Positions 23,332-31,533 of a DNA stretch of 64,000 nt are shown here, in pieces; the first letter of the stretch is position 1; each line of letters starts with the position of its first letter. This DNA is from Benthortus sp964440495 (GTDB lineage: Archaea > Thermoproteota > Nitrososphaeria_A > Caldarchaeales > Wolframiiraptoraceae): NCBI GenBank assembly GCA_964440495.1, contig CAYTSD010000001.1, positions 15,253 to 79,252 on the forward strand. Direction: 5' to 3'. The notes under the pieces were generated by a model. The model saw nothing but the letters and a program-made list of their open reading frames with translations. It made no database searches and was not told the origin of the DNA. A program made the position numbers and the translations under genes.

Positions 23332-24486
23332 TTGCGCTATGACGTTATCGTAGCTCACTATGGAGAGGTTACTCTAAAACGTGGGAAGAGAGCAGCGTTC
23401 GAGAGGCTTCTAGCAAGAAATCTAGCGGATGTAACAGGTAAGAGAGTTGAGAGAATTCAGGGCAGACTAATAGTCCTGCTAGATGATTCTCAGGAGCTGG
23501 ATAGTCTATTGGAGAAGGTTCGGAGGGTGTTCGGGATAGTCTGGTATGCTCCAGCAATACATGTTAGAGGAGATTACAGCGAGCTGGAGAAACGTGTCGT
23601 CGAAGCGCTTAGGGAGATTATGCCTGGAAGCTTTAAGATCGAGGCGAGGAGAAGCGATAAATCCTTCCCATTAACCTCGATAGAGCTTTCCAGAAGGCTT
23701 GGGAAACGGGTTGTGTCGGAGCTCGGGCTCCATGTGGATTTGAAGAACCCTGAGCGGGTGGTCTTCGTGGAGGTAACTGAGGGGGGCTTCTACGTCTCAT
23801 TTGAGAAGCTTAGGGGGCTCGGCGGGCTTCCAGTCGGAGCTTCAGGCAGGGTTTTAGCCCTCCTCTCAGGGGGGATAGACTCTCCTGTCGCCGCCTGGCT
23901 TATGATGAAGCGCGGATGCCTCGTAGACCTACTCCACTTCTACGCGCTTCCACCCTCAGATGTGAAGGCCTCGAAGATTCCTGAGATAGCGCGGCTTCTC
24001 TCGGAGTATGGCATGAGGATTAGGCTCCATCTAGCTCCCTTCGAGAGCTTCCGCCTAAGAGGAGTTGAGATGCCTCTCCGGATGAGGCTCGTAATGTTTA
24101 GAGCATACATGCTCAAGGTCGCCGAACACTTAGCCGAGAGAGAAAACTATCTAGGAATAGTTACAGGCGATAGCCTGGGTCAGGTTGCCTCACAGACACT
24201 TGAGAACCTTAGAGCCATTTCAGCCCTCATCAAAATCCCTGTCTACAGGCCTCTACTAGGCTTCGACAAACAGGAGATAACAGACCTCGCAAAACGTATA
24301 GGAACCTACGACCTATCCATTAAGGAGTATATCGACTGCTGCGCAATAGTTGCCAGGCATCCTGAGACCCGTGCTAGACCTGAAAAAGTTGAGGAATTTT
24401 GGAGAAGGTTTGGAATGGATGAGGCGGTTGAAGAAACGTTAAACGGGATTGAAACGCTTGAATTCAAACTCGGTGAAGAGGTCTAG
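23332..24486 (+). CDS. thiI: tRNA 4-thiouridine / thiamine thiazole sulfurtransferase ThiI
   Basis: 384 residues from the TTG at 23332 (LRYDVIVAHYGEVTLKRG), which gives the standard ThiI N-terminus. In-frame starts at 23254 and 23266 would overlap the upstream gene. An NFLD-like region and THUMP domain are followed by the PP-loop ALLSGGIDSPVAAW. The C-terminal rhodanese domain of E. coli ThiI is absent, as in most archaea, while DCC (about residues 350-352) retains cysteines. The enzyme makes s4U8 in tRNA. The TAG shares CTAG with the convergent alcohol dehydrogenase gene. Confidence 0.92.
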   Translation: MRYDVIVAHYGEVTLKRGKRAAFERLLARNLADVTGKRVERIQGRLIVLLDDSQELDSLLEKVRRVFGIVWYAPAIHVRGDYSELEKRVVEALREIMPGSFKIEARRSDKSFPLTSIELSRRLGKRVVSELGLHVDLKNPERVVFVEVTEGGFYVSFEKLRGLGGLPVGASGRVLALLSGGIDSPVAAWLMMKRGCLVDLLHFYALPPSDVKASKIPEIARLLSEYGMRIRLHLAPFESFRLRGVEMPLRMRLVMFRAYMLKVAEHLAERENYLGIVTGDSLGQVASQTLENLRAISALIKIPVYRPLLGFDKQEITDLAKRIGTYDLSIKEYIDCCAIVARHPETRARPEKVEEFWRRFGMDEAVEETLNGIETLEFKLGEEV

Positions 24487-25652
24487 GGTTCACCTCTAAA
24501 TGCTTTCGTAACAATCTCCTCAACATCTTCACGTGTCAAAGGCTTCGGGATCTTCTCTAGAAGCCTGCGATACTTGAACCCCTCCTCAATAATCTTATCA
24601 AACTCCTCTTCAGGCACCCCAGCATCTATTAGACTCATAGGTAGGTTCGACGCCTCCTTAAACTCCTTCAATCTTTCAAGCAGTATTCCAGCCGCCTCGT
24701 CACCGTCTCTAACCCTCTTCTTCTCAACCGCTTCAACAAGCCTTATCGTCTTCTCGGGCATAAGCTTACATGATTTCTCCAATACCTGGGCTAGGAACAA
24801 TGCGTTGGCGAGTCCATGGGGTATGCCGTATCTCTCTGTGAGGTAGTGCCCCAATGCGTGGGCTGCGGTTGTCCCTGGAATGTTTATGGCTAAGCCTGCG
24901 AGCATGCTTCCATAGAGGAGCCTCTCCCTCGAATCAATGTCTCCTTCATATCCCCTAACAAAGTTCTGGAAGATTATCTTCAAGGCTTCCACCGCGAAGA
25001 TGTCTGAGAACTCTGTTGAATACTTGTTGAAGTAGGCTTCAACTGCGTGGGATACTGCGTCCATAACTGTGTGGGCTATGAGTTCCTTTGGAGCGAACTT
25101 GAGGGTCTCGGCGTCGAGTATTGAGAGAACAGGCGTTATAGGCTCTCCTAGAATAGTTCTCTTCTCAAGCCCCTTGGATATAACCGAATACTTCGTCACC
25201 TCACTTCCCGTTCCACATGTCGTCGGGATAGCTACTATTGGTAGGACGGGAGGCTTAACAGGCTCATGTGTAAGGTCGAAGAAATAGTCCTCAGCCCTAC
25301 CTCCATGAGATGCGATAACGGAGATTGCCTTCGCAGCGTCCATAGCGCTTCCGCCGCCGAACCCCACGATGAAATCAACCTCAGCCTCTCTAGCTACTCT
25401 CGCCCCCCTCTCAACTGTCTCAGCCGATGGATTAGGTTCAACACCCTCGAAGACCTCTACACCGAACCCCCTCGACTCCAAGCTCTCCCTAATCTTATCC
25501 AAGTATCCTGAAGTCCTGGCGAATCTCCTACCAGTGACAAGCAGGGCCTTACCCTTCAACCCTATCTCCGCAGCAGCTTCACCAACTCTCTCGACAGAGC
25601 CTCTTCCAAAGATAACCCTCCTAGTAAATATCATGTCAAATTCTAACGCCAT
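24483..25652 (-). CDS. Iron-containing alcohol dehydrogenase
   Basis: 389 residues of the group III Fe-ADH family. The NAD(P) site includes VGFGGGSAMDAAKA and IPTTCGTGSEVT. Metal ligands lie in MDAVSHAVEAY (Asp and His), HALGHYLTERYG and IPHGLAN (His). These enzymes interconvert alcohols or lactaldehyde-like compounds and aldehydes. Substrate is not predictable. It is divergent from an F420-NADP reductase gene with a short shared promoter gap, which may link the two in redox balance. Confidence 0.9.
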   Translation of the reverse strand: MALEFDMIFTRRVIFGRGSVERVGEAAAEIGLKGKALLVTGRRFARTSGYLDKIRESLESRGFGVEVFEGVEPNPSAETVERGARVAREAEVDFIVGFGGGSAMDAAKAISVIASHGGRAEDYFFDLTHEPVKPPVLPIVAIPTTCGTGSEVTKYSVISKGLEKRTILGEPITPVLSILDAETLKFAPKELIAHTVMDAVSHAVEAYFNKYSTEFSDIFAVEALKIIFQNFVRGYEGDIDSRERLLYGSMLAGLAINIPGTTAAHALGHYLTERYGIPHGLANALFLAQVLEKSCKLMPEKTIRLVEAVEKKRVRDGDEAAGILLERLKEFKEASNLPMSLIDAGVPEEEFDKIIEEGFKYRRLLEKIPKPLTREDVEEIVTKAFRGEP

Positions 25653-25679
25653 ACCCGGTGTCTCATCCAGGTCTCCAGT

Positions 25680-25696
25680 TTTTAAACTTAAAAATG
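25680..25696. promoter_or_regulatory. Shared TATA-like region between Fe-ADH and F420-NADP reductase genes
   Basis: The A/T run TTTAAACTTAAAAA sits about 30 bases from both divergent starts (25652 on minus, 25721 on plus) and can be read as a TATA box in either direction. Only about 68 bases separate the two starts, so the genes may be coregulated. Confidence 0.4.
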
Positions 25697-25720
25697 GATT
25701 CTCTCACGGTAGGGGCGTCT

Positions 25721-26341
25721 ATGCGGGTGGCTCTCGTAGGAGGGACAGGCGGCCTCGGGCCAGGTTTAGCTGCTCGATGGCTTCTCTCAGATATTGAGGT
25801 GATTATTGGGTCGAGGGTGAGGGAACGTGCTCAAGAAACCGCTTCGAAGATTTCACGTCTAGTTGATAGAGATGTTGAGGGGATGCTTAACCAAGAGGCT
25901 GTTGAAGAGGCTGAGATAATCGTTCTCACAATACCCTTCAAAGGCGTTGAACCCACCTTGAAGAGTCTCTCAAACCATCTCAAAGGAAAGACGATAATCT
26001 CTCCAATAGTCTCACCCAGCCCTGCTCCAGGAACCTCCGCTGGAGAGCTTGTTAGAAGACTTTCTCCAGACTCTGCCAAGGTTGCGTCAGCTTTCCAGAA
26101 CGTTGGGGCACATGCTCTAGCCGAGTTGGAGAAGCCTATCGACTGCGACGTAGTTGTCTGCGGAGACCCTGAGGCGAGGGAGACTGCCGCCAAGCTCGTC
26201 GAGAAGATTCCAAACCTAAGAGCGTTAGATGGAGGCGGGATAGAGAACTCATGGATAATAGAGGCACTCACCCACCTACTAATCCGACTAAACAAACGCT
26301 ATAGAAGACGCTCCATAGGGGTGAGATTCACTGGACTCTAG
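25721..26341 (+). CDS. npdG: F420-dependent NADP reductase-like oxidoreductase
   Basis: 206 residues from the ATG at 25721 (MRVALVGGTGGLGPGLA); the in-frame start at 25658 adds an unlikely tail. The Rossmann glycine motif VGGTGGLG, followed by IGSRVRERAQETA, is the known signature of Fno/NpdG. VSPSPAPGTSAGELV and SAFQNVGA are also present. The family transfers hydride between F420H2 and NADP+. Together with two LLM-family genes in this window it argues for an F420-using organism. Its TAG shares CTAG with the convergent presenilin gene. Confidence 0.85.
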   Translation: MRVALVGGTGGLGPGLAARWLLSDIEVIIGSRVRERAQETASKISRLVDRDVEGMLNQEAVEEAEIIVLTIPFKGVEPTLKSLSNHLKGKTIISPIVSPSPAPGTSAGELVRRLSPDSAKVASAFQNVGAHALAELEKPIDCDVVVCGDPEARETAAKLVEKIPNLRALDGGGIENSWIIEALTHLLIRLNKRYRRRSIGVRFTGL

Positions 26342-27315
26342 ACAATGTATGCGACGGTGAGCGCCGCCGCCAATGCTGTGAGGAGAGGTATCGGGAGCCC
26401 AGGTAGAAGCCTCCTCTTCCTGAGTAGGGCGAGTACTAGGGTGTAGCCTATGAAGAGCATTATCGTCGCAGCTATCGCTGAAGCCGCTCCAAGGTTCCAG
26501 AGTATCGCTGAGAGGGTGAGCGAGTAGAAGAATAGGTCTCCAAGCCCCAGCATCACGTCTCCGACCTCGACCGCCAGCCCACGAAGCTGGGGAGCATCCT
26601 CCCTGCTGAGAGTTGAGAGATGTCCCCGGAAGACCGCGACCACATCGTAGACCGAGATCCCCGCAACAAGTATCAGGAAAGTCCAGTAAGGTATGCTTAT
26701 CCCTATCACTCCCCCAGAGCCTGAAGCTATGAACGCCGCGGCCGAGGCGGCTCCAAGCCCCCCACCCCTAACCAGGAGGAAGGTTACAATGGTTGCGACC
26801 CCGATTCCTATGGGAAGCCAGAGCGCGGCGATGAGAGGCTGAGTGACCACCGCGGCCGTGACCAGATAGAGAACCGTTATGCTGAGGGAGACAAGCCATA
26901 TCATCACCGTTATCAAGGCCTTAAAGAGCCCAGGCCTCCTCCTGGCCAAGTATATCAGAACCACGCCGGCCACAGCGATTATTGAGATGAAGATCAGGGT
27001 GTTTAGGTAGGGTGCCGGGGAGGCCAGGGCCTCGGCTGGAGGCGTCGACGGCTTAGGCTCCTCTATAGGGGTCACCACAGGCCTCTCAGGATGGATGTCG
27101 GAGGCTCCTAGAAGGTAGGTGAAGACCCATGTTAAGGCTAGGGCCAAGGAGACTGGATAATAGTTGCTGAGGACGCTGAGCCTAACCTTCCTCAATTCCT
27201 TGGAGGAAGCCGGGTTGCTCCTCGCCTTAAAGATGACTTTAAGACCGACCACGTCTCTGAGAATCGCTTGAGGATGCCTTGAAGTATCGGCTGATGGATC
27301 TGCTTGCCTGCCCAA
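26338..27315 (-). CDS. Presenilin/signal-peptide-peptidase-type GxGD intramembrane aspartyl protease
   Basis: Up to 325 residues with nine likely membrane segments. The two catalytic motifs are present: YD (residues 223-224, SVYDVVAV) and GLGD (257-260). The PAL-like motif appears as PGLP (305-308). Archaeal presenilin homologues cleave membrane-embedded helices, and substrates here are unknown. The start is uncertain: the ATG at 27315 overlaps the divergent Trm112 gene by 37 bases, while a GTG at 27252 or a TTG at 27192 would avoid this and keep all membrane segments. Confidence 0.85.
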   Translation of the reverse strand: MGRQADPSADTSRHPQAILRDVVGLKVIFKARSNPASSKELRKVRLSVLSNYYPVSLALALTWVFTYLLGASDIHPERPVVTPIEEPKPSTPPAEALASPAPYLNTLIFISIIAVAGVVLIYLARRRPGLFKALITVMIWLVSLSITVLYLVTAAVVTQPLIAALWLPIGIGVATIVTFLLVRGGGLGAASAAAFIASGSGGVIGISIPYWTFLILVAGISVYDVVAVFRGHLSTLSREDAPQLRGLAVEVGDVMLGLGDLFFYSLTLSAILWNLGAASAIAATIMLFIGYTLVLALLRKRRLLPGLPIPLLTALAAALTVAYIV

Positions 27316-27668
27316 TATGTAAGGCCTTCCCCTTAGAGCTCTATGTCTTCAACCTCCGAGAGGTCAATCCGCCTGAGAGGGTTAAGCCCTGCGAGCTCTA
27401 CTGCGCCTACCACGGCTCGATGCTAAAAGAGCTAGGAGAGGAGCCTCGATGCAGAGAGTGTTATGGCAAGGAGATAGTTGACGGCCTCCTACTCTGCCCA
27501 AACTGTGGGAGATGGTATCCGATAGAGGAGGAGATTCCGAGGCTTCTACCCGACGAGCTCAGGGAGAGAAACCAGGACCTCAAGTTCCTCTCAAGATGGA
27601 GGGCCAAGGCTCCGCGGAGGGTCCTAGAGAGCGGGAAACCCTTCAACCTCAGGGAGTCTAATCCCTAG
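27279..27668 (+). CDS. Trm112-family zinc-binding protein
   Basis: 129 residues starting at TTG 27279 with the family-typical opening KYRLMDLLACPICK. Cysteine pairs CPIC, CxxxC (CELYC), CREC and CPNCG suggest zinc binding, and WYPIEEEIPRLLP is the Trm112 C-terminal signature. Trm112 proteins activate SAM-dependent methyltransferases that modify tRNA, rRNA and release factor. The central insertion with extra Cys is longer than in minimal Trm112. Alba follows 65 bases downstream. Confidence 0.82.
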   Translation: MKYRLMDLLACPICKAFPLELYVFNLREVNPPERVKPCELYCAYHGSMLKELGEEPRCRECYGKEIVDGLLLCPNCGRWYPIEEEIPRLLPDELRERNQDLKFLSRWRAKAPRRVLESGKPFNLRESNP

Positions 27669-27678
27669 AAGAGGAGAA

Positions 27679-27726
27679 GGTTTTTTAAGGGTGAATACCG
27701 CTACCCCATTTGCGTATAAGGGGTGA
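27679..27726 (+). promoter_or_regulatory. Promoter and ribosome-binding site of the Alba gene
   Basis: GTTTTTTAAGGG (27680-27690) is a TATA-like box giving a start near 27711. The short leader ends in GGGGTGA (27720-27726), eight bases before the ATG at 27734. Inferred from motif and spacing. Confidence 0.45.
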
Positions 27727-27733
27727 AACATGA

Positions 27734-28042
27734 ATGAGCGTTGGTCCATCTGGTGAGGCCGTTATTCTCGTGGGGAGAAAGCCTACAATGAACTATGTGC
27801 TGGCCACCACCTTACCCTTAACAGAGGGTAAGAAGGTGGTTTTAAAGGCTCGTGGGAGAGCTATCAGCAAGGCGGTCGACGTGGTCGAGGTCGTCCGGAG
27901 AAGGTTTGTCAAGGACGCGAAGATCGAGAACGTGAATATTGGAACCGAGGAGGGCAGAGTAGGTAACGACGGTAGGCCGAGGAACGTCAGCACAATCGAG
28001 ATAACGCTTGCCCCACCTTCAGGTGGAGGCAAGAAGAAGTAG
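27734..28042 (+). CDS. albA: DNA/RNA-binding protein Alba
   Basis: 102 residues. The opening VILVGRKPTMNYV and the central VLKARGRAISKAVDVVEVVRRRF are characteristic of Alba, including the Arg-rich nucleic-acid-binding surface. The acetylatable Lys region reads RKPTMNY. The C-terminus is glycine/lysine-rich. Alba is an abundant chromatin and RNA-binding protein of TACK archaea and Euryarchaeota. An ATG at 27730 is out of frame and was not used. Confidence 0.96.
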   Translation: MSVGPSGEAVILVGRKPTMNYVLATTLPLTEGKKVVLKARGRAISKAVDVVEVVRRRFVKDAKIENVNIGTEEGRVGNDGRPRNVSTIEITLAPPSGGGKKK

Positions 28043-28123
28043 ACGGCTAACCCCCCTCCCTCTTCTTATTTCTACCTCCAGCTACGGGTAGGTGTTTATA
28101 TTGCTCACACTCACCTGTTAGGC

Positions 28124-28990
28124 TTGGGAACCTTGTTTAGAGAGGTTGACGAGGAGTTTGTTAGGGGGGCTTTTAAGCCTAGGAGGGCGGGCTCCCATAA
28201 AGGTGAGAACGGCTCAGTCCTCGTGGTCGGCGGAAGCTGGCTCTACCACGGCGCACCATTCCTCTCAGCCATGGCAGCCCTCCGAAGCGGGGTAGACCTC
28301 GCCTATATAGCGGCTCCAGAGAAGATAGCCACGGCAATCCGAGCCCTCTCACCCAACCTAATAGTCCTCCCGCTCACAGACCTCAAACTAACCCCTGGAG
28401 CAGTCCGAAGGATAAAGAAGATACTTCCAAGGGTTGACGTGCTCGTGGTAGGCCCCGGCCTTGCCTCTGGAAGCGAGCCTGGGATAGAGACCGTGATTAG
28501 GGAGGCTGAGGATAAGGCCCTAGTCTTAGATGCGACGGCGCTCTATCCCGAGGTTGTCCCAGCGGTCTCGGGTAGGAAGGCGGTTCTCACACCCCATGCA
28601 GGGGAGTTCCAGAGGGTTTTCGGGGCCAAGGTTCCCGAAGGGCTTGAGGAGAGGGTGGAACTGGTTAAGGAGTATGCCCGTAAAGCAGGGGTTACAATCC
28701 TCCTGAAGGGTAGGCTGGACATAATCTCCGACGGCGTCGACGCAGCCGTCAACAGGACTGGAACCCCTGCAATGACGGTTGGAGGGACAGGCGACGTGCT
28801 TACAGGCGTCGTGGCAGCGCTCCTAGCCAAGGGAGCCGACCCCTTTAGAGCGGCGGCCGCAGCTGCGTGGATAAATGGTCGGGCTGGTGAGAGGGCTGCC
28901 TCAAGGCTCGGCCTCCATATCCTCGCAACCGACGTAATAGACTCCCTTCCAGAGGTTATGCGGAGATTCGATGAGGTCGCAGAGGACTAG
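28124..28990 (+). CDS. nnrD: ADP/ATP-dependent NAD(P)H-hydrate dehydratase NnrD (stand-alone)
   Basis: 288 residues of the ribokinase-like fold. SHKGENGSVLVVGGS is the N-terminal hallmark, then VLTPHAGEFQRV and the catalytic loop TVGGTGDVLTGVVAALL. It repairs hydrated NAD(P)H. In many archaea the epimerase and dehydratase are fused in one protein; here a complete dehydratase is separate. A second gene (32423-33685) has the epimerase domain followed by what looks like a decayed dehydratase half, which makes this copy the likely working enzyme. Confidence 0.9.
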   Translation: MGTLFREVDEEFVRGAFKPRRAGSHKGENGSVLVVGGSWLYHGAPFLSAMAALRSGVDLAYIAAPEKIATAIRALSPNLIVLPLTDLKLTPGAVRRIKKILPRVDVLVVGPGLASGSEPGIETVIREAEDKALVLDATALYPEVVPAVSGRKAVLTPHAGEFQRVFGAKVPEGLEERVELVKEYARKAGVTILLKGRLDIISDGVDAAVNRTGTPAMTVGGTGDVLTGVVAALLAKGADPFRAAAAAAWINGRAGERAASRLGLHILATDVIDSLPEVMRRFDEVAED

Positions 28991-29044
28991 GGAGAAAGCG
29001 TGAAGCTAATACTTTAAGCCCTCTAAAGCTTCTTGGGTCACGCG

Positions 29045-29770
29045 ATGTTGACGTCTAGCCTGCTCGACTTTTCAAGGATAGGCGTTATCTCTGCAACCAT
29101 GCTCTATGCCTCCTACAGGGACTGGGTTGACCGTGAGGTTGATGACTGGGTTTGGCTGGTTGGAGGAGGGGTTGGAGCCGCCCTAACCGCCCTAGACCTC
29201 ATCCTTTACTGGAATATGGCCAAGCTCATCTTCTCCCTAATCTCGATAGCCCTCACATCAGGCTTAGCCTTCGCCTTCTACTTCTTCGGACTCTACGGAG
29301 GCGCAGACGCGAAAGCCGTGGCAGTTATCTCCATCTCCCTCCCACTCTACTATGTTGAGAGAAGCTTCCACCCCTTCACAGGACTCGCATCCCTCTCAAA
29401 CGGGCTACTAGTCTCACTAATCCTCCCAATCTCCATGCTGGTCTACAACCTAACCCAGGTCATGAAGGGTAGAGAGCTCTTTAAAGACTTTGAGCATGAG
29501 GGGGCCTGGAGGAAGCTTCTAGCACTATTCCTCGGGACGAGGGTTGTAAACTCCCGTGGAAAGGAGTTCTGGTTCTCGATGGAGGAGGAGAGAGAGGGAA
29601 AACGATACTTCAGCTTCAACGTTCTCTCAGTCGAGCTTGAGAAGATTAGAGACGACATGTGGGCGACCCCTGGAATCCCTCTCCTAATCTTCATAACGGT
29701 AGGCTTCCTACTCTACATAACCTACGGCGACCTAATCTACCTAATCGTCTCCCTCCTTCATCTAAGGTAA
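29045..29770 (+). CDS. Archaeal prepilin/preflagellin peptidase (A24 family)
   Basis: About 241 residues from the ATG at 29045, with a TATA-like CTTTAAGC at 29012-29019 giving a leaderless start; a TTG at 29033 is in frame. Membrane segments surround the catalytic Asp in SYRDWVDREVDDW and the second in YGGADAKAVA, the archaeal form of the GxGD motif. A large soluble loop (about 145-205) precedes a last membrane segment. It cleaves class III signal peptides of archaellins and pilins. No pilin genes are in the window. Confidence 0.88.
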   Translation: MLTSSLLDFSRIGVISATMLYASYRDWVDREVDDWVWLVGGGVGAALTALDLILYWNMAKLIFSLISIALTSGLAFAFYFFGLYGGADAKAVAVISISLPLYYVERSFHPFTGLASLSNGLLVSLILPISMLVYNLTQVMKGRELFKDFEHEGAWRKLLALFLGTRVVNSRGKEFWFSMEEEREGKRYFSFNVLSVELEKIRDDMWATPGIPLLIFITVGFLLYITYGDLIYLIVSLLHLR

Positions 29771-29855
29771 CTCCATCATAGTCTCCAAGTATCTCTCGGG
29801 AGAACCTCCCGAAAACTATGCCAGCTAAACTTTATGGAGATAGATTACAGCCTAG

Positions 29856-30656
29856 TTGATGGGGATGAGGATACAGAGGCTTAGGACGGGGGTCAAGGGG
29901 ATAGATGACATAATAGAGGGAGGGATACCTGAGGGATTCTTCGTCGCGGTAACAGGTGAACCAGGATGCGGGAAAACAATCTTCTCAATACACTTCATCA
30001 ACCAGGGAATCATAGATGGAGACAAATCCATATACGTTACAACGGAGGAGAGCAAGGAGTCGATAATACGTCAGGCGGCTCAATTCAACATGGACTTCGA
30101 GAAGGCTATCGATGAGAAGAAGCTAATCCTAATAGACGCCCTCATGGGTAGGGCTGACAAATGGTCTCTGCAAAGCCTCGACATGGAGGCTCTCGTGAAC
30201 AAGGTTGTTGAAGCCAAGAGGGAGCTTGGATACGGGAGGGCGAGGGTTGCGATAGATTCAATCTCAGCCTTCTGGCTCGATAAACCCGCCATGGCCCGCC
30301 GATACTCCTACTATGTCAAGAAGGTTCTCTCAAAATGGAACTTCACAACACTTGCTGTAAGCCAATACGCTATAACGACCTCGGAGGCCTTCGGATGGGG
30401 GATAGAGCATATCGCCGACGGAATACTCAGGTTTAGGAGGGTGCTGAGGGGAGGGGAGCTGAAACGCTACATAATAGTTGAGAAGATGCGTCAAACAAAT
30501 CACAGCCGCTACCTCCATGAAATCGACATAAGGCCGGGGGTGGGTCTCGTCGTAGTAGGCCCTGTTAGGAGAAGGGTTGAGGACTTCACTCTCCCCTCAG
30601 AGGTTACTAGAAAGATTCTCGAAGCCAAGCGAAAGACTGGAGAGGAGCTGCCTTGA
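29856..30656 (+). CDS. KaiC-like RecA-superfamily ATPase
   Basis: 266 residues. The opening RLRTGVKGIDDIIEGGIPEG leads to Walker A GEPGCGKT, and Walker B is RVAIDSISAF. VTTEESKESIIRQA matches the archaeal KaiC-like family. TTG at 29856 and ATGs at 29859 and 29865 are possible starts. Functions are varied (signalling, archaellum regulation, DNA-related). The stop overlaps the next gene, a primase-like protein, in TTGA, so the two are probably coupled and may work together. Confidence 0.85.
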   Translation: MMGMRIQRLRTGVKGIDDIIEGGIPEGFFVAVTGEPGCGKTIFSIHFINQGIIDGDKSIYVTTEESKESIIRQAAQFNMDFEKAIDEKKLILIDALMGRADKWSLQSLDMEALVNKVVEAKRELGYGRARVAIDSISAFWLDKPAMARRYSYYVKKVLSKWNFTTLAVSQYAITTSEAFGWGIEHIADGILRFRRVLRGGELKRYIIVEKMRQTNHSRYLHEIDIRPGVGLVVVGPVRRRVEDFTLPSEVTRKILEAKRKTGEELP

Positions 30657-31522
30657 ACCTCGTCCAGAAACATTACAGTAGAATCGACGTAAAGGAGGAG
30701 ATAGCTGAATACTGTAAAGGGAGATGGGTTGCCATCCACTGCGAGCTAAAGGATGAGAAGGGCGTTCCAATCATGCTTAGATACAGTCCATCCACCCGCC
30801 TTCCCCTAACAATAGACTCTCCAACCGACATAGACAAACTACTCAGAGAACTGAGAAGATTTCGTCCACGTTCATTCTACGCAACGGCACACACTTATAG
30901 AAATCTAAGAATCAGGGAAGACACACTCGACCGAGCGAACATAACCTCCTCCATGCCTACATGGGACATAGACTCAAAGGATGGAGACTGGAGAAAAGTC
31001 ATAGAAAAAGCACGTGAAATAGTAGGCATCCTAGAAGACTACAGTCTTTCAAAATCTGTTTTCATAAAGTGGAGTGGGAGGGGAGCACACATCCACATAA
31101 ATCCTGAAGCATTCTCAGAGGAGGTTAGAGGGAAGATCGACCCACTCGACATGGCCTATTCTGTTACACAGTTCGTAATCAATAGGTTGTCGCCTGTGGA
31201 GGGGGTTGTCGTGGAGAATAAGATAGACCTTCAAAGAGTCTTTACGGCTCCGCTGAGCCTCCATAGATTCCTAGACAGGGTTGCGGTCTGCCTTACACCC
31301 GAAGAGCTGGACAGCTTCGAGATAGAGTGGACCTCTCCTGGAGATTTCAGGCATAATCCAAGGGCATGGAGACGGTATATGCGGGGAGAGGGTGATGAGC
31401 TTGCTGAGAAAGCCTTCTTCGCGGTAGGCCCCTATATCTCTGGGAGGAGGCGGCGTAGAGTTCATAAGCCTCTCGACCAGCAGATAAATGAAACTTTTAA
31501 GAGGCTGGGCGAAGTTCCATAG
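30653..31522 (+). CDS. Archaeo-eukaryotic primase (PriS-like) catalytic-domain protein
   Basis: 289 residues from the TTG at 30653. The AEP motifs are in order: metal-binding TWDIDSKDGDW (D105 and D107), SGRGAHIHI (141-149) corresponding to the sGxxGxH motif, then KID (190-192), R195 and APLSLHR (199-205), which matches the hD...R..pgSLH motif of primase small subunits. The zinc-knuckle of replicative PriS is not visible and the protein is shorter than usual. It may be PriS or a specialised primase-polymerase. Cotranscription with a KaiC-like ATPase favours the second reading without proving it. Confidence 0.7.
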   Translation: MNLVQKHYSRIDVKEEIAEYCKGRWVAIHCELKDEKGVPIMLRYSPSTRLPLTIDSPTDIDKLLRELRRFRPRSFYATAHTYRNLRIREDTLDRANITSSMPTWDIDSKDGDWRKVIEKAREIVGILEDYSLSKSVFIKWSGRGAHIHINPEAFSEEVRGKIDPLDMAYSVTQFVINRLSPVEGVVVENKIDLQRVFTAPLSLHRFLDRVAVCLTPEELDSFEIEWTSPGDFRHNPRAWRRYMRGEGDELAEKAFFAVGPYISGRRRRRVHKPLDQQINETFKRLGEVP

Positions 31523-31533
31523 CTTCCAGATGA

